In this document: piece by piece, positions 1 through 5,266 of the stretch
How the letters are laid out: the number at the start of each line of letters is the position of its first letter
How positions within the stretch are numbered: position 1 is the first letter of the stretch
From: Candidatus Levyibacteriota bacterium
GTDB lineage: Bacteria; Patescibacteriota; Microgenomatia; Levybacterales; UBA12049
Reading direction: 5' to 3'
Assembly: GCA_016184205.1 (NCBI GenBank)
Contig: JACPDD010000041.1
Coordinates: forward strand, 1-8,085
DNA length: 8,085 nucleotides
The notes under the pieces: generated by a model
Told to the model about the DNA's origin: nothing
Seen by the model: only the letters and a program-made list of their open reading frames with translations
Databases searched by the model: none
Position numbers and translations under genes: made by a program

Positions 1-145
1 TCTTGAAAAGATGTACGGCAAGAAAATAGTCGAGTTGTTTTCCGAAACAAAAAATATCTTTGACCCGCAAAATATTTTCAATCCCAGGAAAAAAGTCGGC
101 GGGAACCTAGATTATGCGATGCCCCATATTCGAACTTCTTGGTAA
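1..145 (+). CDS. FAD-linked oxidase (GlcD/lactate dehydrogenase-like), C-terminal end only
   Basis: Only the last 47 codons and the TAA stop (143-145) are in the window; the gene enters from the left edge, with its first full codon at base 2. The visible peptide contains FDPQNIFNPRKK, which matches the hallmark C-terminal motif (FDPxxIxNPGK) of FAD-linked oxidases such as glycolate oxidase subunit GlcD and D-lactate dehydrogenase. In that family the motif closes the FAD-linked oxidase C-terminal domain. A further tail of about 17 residues, ending in HIRTSW, follows it. The FAD-binding domain lies outside the window, so substrate and exact subfamily cannot be judged. The protein is probably cytoplasmic or peripheral to the membrane. 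No hairpin terminator was seen after the stop, and the next gene has its own promoter. Confidence 0.62.
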   Translation, partial: LEKMYGKKIVELFSETKNIFDPQNIFNPRKKVGGNLDYAMPHIRTSW

Positions 146-167
146 GAACAACTTAGATAAATATATC

Positions 168-195
168 TTGACATTCGTATTGCAAGTATTATAAT
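168..195 (+). promoter_or_regulatory. Sigma70-type promoter of the 202-834 gene
   Basis: A perfect -35 box TTGACA (168-173) is followed after 16 bp by a perfect -10 box TATAAT (190-195). The -10 box ends 6 nt before the ATG at 202, so the expected transcription start (about 7 nt past the box) falls on or within a base of the start codon. No Shine-Dalgarno sequence fits between the two. The boxes are seen directly; leaderless transcription is inferred from the spacing. Confidence 0.8.
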
Positions 196-201
196 TGCCT
201 C

Positions 202-834
202 ATGGGAATTAGAGAAAGAATGCAAGAAATTGCAGAGGAAGAAAAAATTGCCGCTAAGGAAAAAAGAGCAAGAGAAGTAAACAGACAAACAGAATTACAA
301 GCTCAATATTATGAGCATCTACCCGAAGCCACACGAACACAGAGAAGACTAATGAGAGATTTAAGAGCAATTGGAGTTGTTGGGATGATTGAAGAAATGG
401 TTGGACCAGGTACAATTACGGACCCACTTACTCCAGCACAATCAAAAAGAGCCAGGGGGAATCCTCAATTCGGTCTAGGACCAATGGAAAAACTGGAAAA
501 GATTTTTGATGCAATTACTAACAGAGACTGGGAAACATCAGTTATCTTGCCTTCCCAAAGAGAAGACGGCTCATTAGACCCTAGTATTTATCTCCATATA
601 CATGCAAAAGGAAATCGTCCTATGCACACTCCAGAAAGACATGTCGTAGTAACTTATTCCCCGGACAGAACTCTAACAATAAAAGGCGCAGAAGTATTTT
701 TTAAAAGCATAGTAACCAGACAAAATGCTGACGAAGGCACATTAGAAATCGCACTAGCCAGAGCTTTCAGAAATCCTGAAAAACCACTAGTGAGAGCAGT
801 AGATTTTCATACCCCACAAGTCTACGGAAAATAA
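202..834 (+). CDS. Hypothetical protein, 210 aa, N-terminal coiled coil
   Basis: I do not recognise this family. The protein has no signal peptide or membrane segment and looks cytoplasmic. Residues 1-35 are a highly charged Glu/Lys/Arg/Ala helix likely to form a coiled coil. A second charged helix (about 43-66, with TRQRR-like basic residues and then IEEM) follows. A Pro/Gly-rich linker (68-94) leads to a more mixed part (about 110-165) with alternating hydrophobic stretches (SVILP, SIYLHIHA, HVVVTYS, TLTIKG) suggestive of a small beta-rich domain, and a final helix (178-190). No catalytic motif is evident. The ATG at 202 is favoured because it sits 6 nt past the -10 box; no in-frame alternative is better placed. 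Arginine codons are overwhelmingly AGA, as expected for an AT-rich host. The gene converges with pgk, leaving 2 bp between the stops. It appears to be transcribed alone. Confidence 0.82.
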   Translation: MGIRERMQEIAEEEKIAAKEKRAREVNRQTELQAQYYEHLPEATRTQRRLMRDLRAIGVVGMIEEMVGPGTITDPLTPAQSKRARGNPQFGLGPMEKLEKIFDAITNRDWETSVILPSQREDGSLDPSIYLHIHAKGNRPMHTPERHVVVTYSPDRTLTIKGAEVFFKSIVTRQNADEGTLEIALARAFRNPEKPLVRAVDFHTPQVYGK

Positions 835-847
835 TTTTATCCCCGTA
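823..847. repeat. Imperfect inverted repeat across two convergent stop codons
   Basis: TACGGAAAA (823-831) can pair with TTTT (835-838) plus CCGTA (843-847), giving nine base pairs, a TAA loop and a 4-nt bulge (ATCC). The palindrome spans the stop of the 202-834 gene and the stop of pgk. It could act as a weak bidirectional 3'-end structure, but neither strand has a clear U tract after it, so it is not called a terminator. Confidence 0.3.
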
Positions 848-1901
848 TGAGAGCTTCGAGGCCGGGGAGTTTTTCGCCGGAGAGGAATGCGAGCATTGCC
901 CCTCCGCCTATTGAGTAAAAAGAAAATTTATCAAGAAGTTTTTCTTTGTCTAAAAACGCAATTGTATCTCCTCCACCTACTACAGAATATGCTCCGCTTC
1001 CTATGATTGCCTGCGCAAGCTCACTACTTGAACTATTTGATATTTGATATTTGGTATTTGGTATTTTGTGAAGAGGCCCATTCCAAATAATAGTTTTTGC
1101 GGTTTTTACCACTTCTAAAAACTTCCTTAGACTTTCTTCTGTTACATCCAATCCGTCTTCCGTAAGCTTTGCAATCACAGCCGATTCTCCTACTTTTGAA
1201 AGTGCCTCAGTTTCAGCTGCCAGCTTTCCACCAACTAAAACGTGGTCGGCAATTTCACTCATTTTTTGAATAAGCGGGAGTTTTGTTTCAATTTTTATCC
1301 CCCCCACAATTACAACAAGCGGCCTTTTAGGCTCGTCTAAAACTTTTGACAATGCAGTTACTTCTTCCTCAAGTCTAAATCCTGCAAAGTGTGGCAAATA
1401 TTTAGCAATTTCAGAAACTGATGCGTTATATCTGTGAGAAACTGCAAAAGCATCATTGACATATATATCGGCAAGGCTAGCAAGTCTTTTTGCAAACTCA
1501 GGATTGTTTTCTTCCTCTTCCTTATAAAATCTGAGGTTTTCAAGTAGAAATAAATTGTCCGCATATTTCCAACCGGGAAATCCGCCAAGTTCTGCTTCGT
1601 GAGATTTTAAGCCTGTTTCTTTTTCAATCCATTTTGCAACAGGAGCAAGACTAAACTCCCTTTCTGTATTTGATAATTGAAAATTTGAAATTGAAAATTT
1701 CTTTTGTGGGCGTCCTAAATGCCCGGCAATAATAACTTTCGCTCGGCTGTTTAGTAAATACTTAAGAGTTGGCAGCCAAGCATTAAGTCTAATGCTATCG
1801 ATTATTGTTGCTTGTTGCGAAAGCGGGACATCCAAATCTGCCCGCAAAAAAACACTTTTATTTAAGATTTGTACACTTTTAATACTCGGAAATTTTTTCA
1901 T
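837..1901 (-). CDS. pgk: Phosphoglycerate kinase, short divergent form
   Basis: PGK interconverts 1,3-bisphosphoglycerate + ADP and 3-phosphoglycerate + ATP in cytoplasmic glycolysis. The family motifs appear in order: FLRADLDVP (18-26), the Arg38 region and GHLGRP (60-65), LLENLRF (119-125), VNDAFAVSHR (148-157), GGIKIETK (200-207, with both lysines), WNGP (273-276), VGGGDT (308-313) and GGGAML (332-337). It has 354 residues against about 390-400 in most bacteria. The C-terminal domain is shortened between the VLVGG segment (221-225) and WNGP, where the usual LPVDxVVA block is missing. Other oddities: the usual GVFE after WNGP, whose Glu contacts the nucleotide ribose, is replaced by residues encoded by a heptamer repeat, and a second repeat-derived stretch follows GHLGRP. 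The N of the usual VDFNVP is Asp. The ATG directly abuts the TAG of the upstream CvpA-CAP gene, with AGGAG 12 nt before it, so the two are probably cotranscribed and translationally coupled. Confidence 0.93.
   Translation of the reverse strand: MKKFPSIKSVQILNKSVFLRADLDVPLSQQATIIDSIRLNAWLPTLKYLLNSRAKVIIAGHLGRPQKKFSISNFQLSNTEREFSLAPVAKWIEKETGLKSHEAELGGFPGWKYADNLFLLENLRFYKEEEENNPEFAKRLASLADIYVNDAFAVSHRYNASVSEIAKYLPHFAGFRLEEEVTALSKVLDEPKRPLVVIVGGIKIETKLPLIQKMSEIADHVLVGGKLAAETEALSKVGESAVIAKLTEDGLDVTEESLRKFLEVVKTAKTIIWNGPLHKIPNTKYQISNSSSSELAQAIIGSGAYSVVGGGDTIAFLDKEKLLDKFSFYSIGGGAMLAFLSGEKLPGLEALIRG
1034..1068. repeat. Five-unit heptamer array inside pgk (array near WNGP)
   Basis: On the + strand the array reads as units TATTTGA (1034), TATTTGA (1041), TATTTGG (1048), TATTTGG (1055) and TATTTTG (1062), 35 bp with an exact 7-bp period. 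On the pgk coding strand this is a CAAATAY-type repeat encoding about residues 278-290 (including KIPNTKYQISN). It lies directly after the WNGP motif. Confidence 0.85.
1667..1701. repeat. Degenerate five-unit heptamer array inside pgk (array after GHLGRP)
   Basis: On the + strand it can be split into TATTTGA (1667), TAATTGA (1674), AAATTTGA (1681), AATTGA (1689) and AAATTTC (1695), again 35 bp in five units, two of them with lengths shifted by one base. It encodes about residues 67-79 of PGK (FSISNFQLSN). The orientation, unit type and total length match the array at 1034-1068, though the sequence is more diverged. Confidence 0.72.
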
Positions 1902-2921
1902 CTAATCAGAGAACTCCTGACAAAACATTTCGCCGTATACTCCCCCGTCTATTACCCCAACTCCCATTCTACCAAAATTAAAAGATAAAATATTTGCTCT
2001 ATGTCCCGGACTTTCCATTAGCCCCCTCATTGCAACTGCAACATTGGGTGCAAGAGCTAAGTTTTCCCCTGCATAAGAATATGAAATTCCGGCTTTGTCC
2101 ATTCTGTCAAAAGGAGAAAGTCCTTCTGGTGTGTAGTGAGAGAAATATCCTCTTCTGAGCATGTCTTCACAATGCTTCCTACCAACTTGCGCGAGTGCCT
2201 CATCAAAAACAACACCTGCAAGACCTTCCTTTCTTCTCTCTTCATTTACTAAAACAAACATTTCCTGTTCTGATTCTTTATCAACGGAGACCTTATTAGT
2301 TGTAAATTTAAGATTTAAAGATTCGTCGCTTTTAGGCTCAACAGTCAAAAAGTTAAGAGTGTCTAGAGCCGCTCCTCCAAAAACATTGTTAAGACTCTTC
2401 TCAAATCCTTGAGTATTTGAAACCAGAAAATTGCCTATTTTGGATTCAAATATGTAATTTTTGAGGCTGGGAGAAAGCGGAAGAGAAACAATAAGAGTCA
2501 AAAAAAATGTAACAATAACCGTACTTGATAAAAATCCCGGAATAATACCTAGAAGATTGTTTATGCGCACGACCTTTAGATTTGAAACTGCTTTTACAAA
2601 TGACAAGATGGCAAACCTTCTTAAAATGGCAGATATCACAAATTCAGAAACAAAAGCAGCCAGCATAAAGCCTAAAGCATTAGAAAAGCCCATTGACAAA
2701 GAGAAAGCTTTTGTTAAAAGATTGCCAAAAAAGGCATAATATTTAAGGGCTATAAGGAATGAGACTAAAAAACTTAAAAAATCAATTATGCCGTTCACAA
2801 AGCCTACTGCATAACCTTCAATAATGTAGAAGGCAAATACAAACAAAATAATCACATCAACCCAATTGAACCCTGAGAGAAAGGACTGTGAGATTTGATT
2901 TAAATATGCCATCGAGTCCAT
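1902..2921 (-). CDS. Membrane protein: CvpA-like domain fused to extracytoplasmic CAP/SCP domain
   Basis: The 339-residue protein has two parts. Residues about 19-148 form a CvpA-like membrane domain (start NWVDVIILFVF, then EGYAVGFVNG) with about four hydrophobic helices near 20-40, 45-63, 82-100 and 125-148. A linker (150-215) leads to a CAP/SCP domain (about 218-339) with the family signatures: VNEERRKEGL (225-234), H250 in KHCEDM, FSHYTPEG (260-267, H262), AGENLA (284-289, E286), SPGHRANIL (304-312, H307) and GVGV (320-323). The His/Glu residues thought to line the CAP cavity are therefore present. CAP domains of bacteria are usually extracytoplasmic; the biochemical role here is unknown, but a cell-surface or wall-related role is plausible because it is transcribed divergently from two PBPs. 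The ATG at 2921 is preferred over the in-frame ATG at 2912 because it lies 6 nt after the -10 box. pgk follows with no gap. Confidence 0.88.
   Translation of the reverse strand: MDSMAYLNQISQSFLSGFNWVDVIILFVFAFYIIEGYAVGFVNGIIDFLSFLVSFLIALKYYAFFGNLLTKAFSLSMGFSNALGFMLAAFVSEFVISAILRRFAILSFVKAVSNLKVVRINNLLGIIPGFLSSTVIVTFFLTLIVSLPLSPSLKNYIFESKIGNFLVSNTQGFEKSLNNVFGGAALDTLNFLTVEPKSDESLNLKFTTNKVSVDKESEQEMFVLVNEERRKEGLAGVVFDEALAQVGRKHCEDMLRRGYFSHYTPEGLSPFDRMDKAGISYSYAGENLALAPNVAVAMRGLMESPGHRANILSFNFGRMGVGVIDGGVYGEMFCQEFSD
1914..1918 (-). promoter_or_regulatory. Shine-Dalgarno sequence for pgk
   Basis: AGGAG on the - strand lies inside the last codons of the CvpA-CAP gene, 12 nt before the pgk ATG. The spacing is longer than the usual 5-9 nt. 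It stands out because none of the three genes with the leaderless-type promoters in this window has such a site, and it fits an internal cistron that relies on ribosome re-entry at the TAG-ATG junction. Confidence 0.5.
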
Positions 2922-2927
2922 GCCTTC

Positions 2928-2956
2928 ATTATATAAAAGCGTGGACTACTTGTCAC
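2928..2956 (-). promoter_or_regulatory. Promoter of the CvpA-CAP/pgk unit
   Basis: Reading the - strand, GTGACA (2956-2951; 5 of 6 matches to TTGACA), a 17-bp spacer and a perfect TATAAT (2933-2928). The box ends 6 nt before the ATG at 2921, so the predicted transcript begins at or next to the start codon. The -35 box overlaps that of the divergent PBP promoter. Confidence 0.78.
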
Positions 2957-2980
2957 AGGTAGCTTCAAATATGGTATTAT
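2950..2980 (+). promoter_or_regulatory. Extended -10 promoter of the first PBP gene
   Basis: TATTAT (2975-2980; 5 of 6) is preceded by TGG (2972-2974), forming an extended -10 element TGnTATTAT. TTGTCA (2950-2955) is a possible -35 box, at a long 19-bp spacing; GTCACA (2952-2957) would give 17 bp but matches less well. The -10 box ends 7 nt before the ATG at 2988, again placing the transcription start at the start codon. Confidence 0.68.
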
Positions 2981-2987
2981 TAGAACC

Positions 2988-5159
2988 ATGAAAATAGGTT
3001 GGATAAAAATTAGAAAACTCCTAAAAAAATTATTAAAAAATAAGAAAGTTACCCTTTCTACAATTTTGGGCGCGGCTCTGTTTGTATTTTTTTTCTTTTT
3101 TATCGTGAGAGATATCCCATCTCCAACAAAATTAGGCAGTCCTTCTGTACCCCAAGCTACACAAATTTTTGACAGGAATGGAAAGCTTCTTTATTCAATA
3201 TACACAAGTAAAAATCAGACATTTATTCCTCTTGCAACTATCCCAAAACACATGCAGCAGGCAACAATCTCAATTGAGGACAGAAGTTTTTATAAACACG
3301 GGGCACTTGATATAAAGGGAATCCTAAGAGCTGCATACTCAATTGTTGTTCGCAAAGAACTCCAGGGAGGATCAACTTTAACACAACAACTGGTAAAAAC
3401 AAGCCTTTTGTCACCTGAGCGGACTGTCGCAAGAAAAATAAAAGAAGTACTACTGGCTTTTGCAACCGAAGCAATATATCCAAAAAGCAAAATTATAGAA
3501 ATGTATTTAAATCAGGTTCCGTATGGTGGAACAGCATATGGAGTAGAAGCCGCGGCCCAAACATACTTTGGCAAAAGTGCAAAAGAATTAACACTTGGAC
3601 AAAGCGCTTTGCTTGCCGGACTTCCTGAAGCACCTACCACATACTCCCCTTTTGGTGCACATCCCGAACTCTCAAGGCGAAGGCAAGAAGAAGTACTCAA
3701 AGCAATGTATGAGGAGGGCTATATAACCCGCGATGAGCAGCAAAAAGCCTTAAAGGAAAAGGTTGAACTTCAGAAAGTTTCAAACAATATAAAAGCTCCT
3801 CATTTTGTTTTATATATAAAAGACTTACTTACTGAAAAATATGGGCAAAAAGCAGTTGAGGAGGGCGGGCTTAGAGTTACAACCAGCCTTGACTTAGAAC
3901 TTCAGGAATATGCACAAGCTTCTGTTTCTGCTGAAGTTTCAAAGCTTAGGGGGTACAATGTATCCAATGCTGCAGCCACAATTGCAAATCCAAAGACAGG
4001 TGAGATATTGGCAATGGTTGGCAGCAAGGATTACTTTGATACTTCAATTGACGGAAACGTAAATATAGCCTTAGCGCGCAGGCAACCCGGCTCCTCAATA
4101 AAACCTATTAACTATGCTGTTGGGCTTATGGAAGGTTATACCGCTGCAACTCCTTTCATAGATAATAAAATATGTTTCCCAAATATTGCCCAACCTCCAT
4201 ATTGTCCAGTAAATTATGATGAAAAATTCCATGGAGTTGTGCAAGTAAGATTTGCTCTTGCAAACTCTATTAACATCCCGGCAGTTAAAATGCTAAAGCT
4301 GAATGGTGTTAACGCTATGATAGCAACAGCTTCTGCAATGGGAATAAACACCTTTACAGAGAAAGACCGTTACGGACTGTCTTTAACTTTAGGCGGAGGA
4401 GAAGTAACAATGCTTGACATGACAACTGCTTTTTCGGTTTTTGCCAATAGCGGATATAGGGTTAACTTACATCCGATACTTAAGGTTATTGATAGCAAAG
4501 GCAAAATCCTAGAAAATTATAAACCTCTTGCTTCGCCTATTTTTGGAGCAAAAGTTCTCCCTGAATCAGTCTCGTTTATAATTTCTAATATCTTGTCTGA
4601 CAATAATGCCAGAGCTGAAGCATTTGGAACTAATTCTCCGCTTAGAATTGGGAATTATCCTGTTGCTGTAAAAACCGGAACAACAAATGATTTTAGAGAT
4701 AACTGGACAATTGGATATACCCCATCTTATGTAGTGGCCGTCTGGGTTGGCAATAACAACAACAGGCCTATGAGTGGTTTAGTTTCAGGAATTACAGGAG
4801 CTGCGCCCATCTGGCATTCATTAATGGCACACCTTGTAGAAGGAGACTCTGCGCAGCCGTTTCAAAGACCGCCCAACGTAATTCAAAAATCCGTGTGCTC
4901 AGTTTCTGGACTTCTTCCTCCCAAAGAAGGCTGCTCTACCCGTTTTGAATACTTTATTGCAGGGACAGAACCAAAAACAGCGGAAAAGGGCAAAGAGAAA
5001 GTACTTATTGATAAAAATACCAACACTCTGGCACAACCTGGACAGACAGAAAACGTTGAAGAGAGAGAAATGCAATTAATCAAAGATGCTCTAGGAGATA
5101 CCTACTGCGTGGGCTGTTCTCATCCTGATGAAGCTGCACCTACACCAACACCCGGTTAA
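2988..5159 (+). CDS. Class A penicillin-binding protein (glycosyltransferase GT51 / transpeptidase)
   Basis: This bifunctional enzyme polymerises lipid II glycan chains and cross-links the peptides at the outer face of the membrane. Residues 1-20 are a basic cytoplasmic tail and about 22-40 a membrane anchor containing five consecutive Phe. The GT51 domain (about 60-235) has ISIEDRSFYKHGALD (catalytic Glu97), LQGGSTLTQQL (125-135), IIEMYLNQVPYGG (Glu171) and GQSALLAGLPEAPTTYSPF. The transpeptidase domain (about 325-615) has SSIK (369-372, nucleophile Ser369), SIN (427-429) and KTGT (562-565), so both activities look intact. The C-terminal part contains VCSVSGLLPPKEGC (636-649), EYFIAGTEP and a tail with CVGC (707-710) ending in a Pro/Thr-rich stretch. 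At 723 residues it is of normal length for the family. The ATG is fixed by the -10 box 7 nt upstream. It is followed by a paralogue in the same orientation, 107 bp away. Confidence 0.95.
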   Translation: MKIGWIKIRKLLKKLLKNKKVTLSTILGAALFVFFFFFIVRDIPSPTKLGSPSVPQATQIFDRNGKLLYSIYTSKNQTFIPLATIPKHMQQATISIEDRSFYKHGALDIKGILRAAYSIVVRKELQGGSTLTQQLVKTSLLSPERTVARKIKEVLLAFATEAIYPKSKIIEMYLNQVPYGGTAYGVEAAAQTYFGKSAKELTLGQSALLAGLPEAPTTYSPFGAHPELSRRRQEEVLKAMYEEGYITRDEQQKALKEKVELQKVSNNIKAPHFVLYIKDLLTEKYGQKAVEEGGLRVTTSLDLELQEYAQASVSAEVSKLRGYNVSNAAATIANPKTGEILAMVGSKDYFDTSIDGNVNIALARRQPGSSIKPINYAVGLMEGYTAATPFIDNKICFPNIAQPPYCPVNYDEKFHGVVQVRFALANSINIPAVKMLKLNGVNAMIATASAMGINTFTEKDRYGLSLTLGGGEVTMLDMTTAFSVFANSGYRVNLHPILKVIDSKGKILENYKPLASPIFGAKVLPESVSFIISNILSDNNARAEAFGTNSPLRIGNYPVAVKTGTTNDFRDNWTIGYTPSYVVAVWVGNNNNRPMSGLVSGITGAAPIWHSLMAHLVEGDSAQPFQRPPNVIQKSVCSVSGLLPPKEGCSTRFEYFIAGTEPKTAEKGKEKVLIDKNTNTLAQPGQTENVEEREMQLIKDALGDTYCVGCSHPDEAAPTPTPG

Positions 5160-5168
5160 TTTTCCTTC

Positions 5169-5197
5169 TTTAAAACAAAAGACTCAAGTAGTATAAT
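5169..5197 (+). promoter_or_regulatory. Probable promoter of the second PBP gene
   Basis: TTTAAA (5169-5174; 4 of 6) lies 17 bp before a perfect TATAAT (5192-5197). The predicted start near 5204 would leave a leader of about 63 nt before the ATG at 5267, unlike the leaderless arrangement of the other promoters in this window. A weaker TATTAT at 5245-5250 would give a leader of about 10 nt but has no good -35 box. Confidence 0.55.
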
Positions 5198-5207
5198 TTG
5201 TGCAAAA

Positions 5208-5226
5208 CCCCGATGCAACATTGGGG
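5208..5226 (+). other. GC-rich hairpin in the leader of the second PBP gene
   Basis: CCCCGATG (5208-5215) can pair with CATTGGGG (5219-5226) in an 8-bp stem (one G-U pair) closed by the loop CAA. A further ACCCC (5228-5232) could compete for the G run, so two alternative folds are possible. No U tract follows, so it is not an intrinsic terminator. It begins only a few bases after the predicted transcription start. An ATG inside the stem (5213) opens a 13-codon reading frame ending at 5254. Confidence 0.4.
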
Positions 5227-5266
5227 GACCCCTGCCTTATCATTTATTATCTAATCTTAAGCAAGT

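Noticed and set aside
841..867. CCCCG...CGGGG pairing near the end of pgk as an intrinsic terminator
   Set aside because: The stem is only 5 bp with a 17-nt loop, and the following bases on the pgk strand are A-rich before any T run.
1034..1701. The heptamer arrays as a CRISPR array or insertion-sequence ends
   Set aside because: Units are 7 bp with no spacers, they lie within a coding frame, and there is no transposase or target-site duplication.
2161..2739. Open frames on + opposite the CvpA-CAP gene
   Set aside because: They lie antisense to a well-supported gene, have no recognisable motifs and no promoter or ribosome site; the - strand protein has clear CvpA and CAP features.
5208..5232. 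G/C-rich hairpin after the first PBP as its terminator
   Set aside because: No U tract follows the stem, and it lies downstream of a good -10 box that belongs to the next gene.
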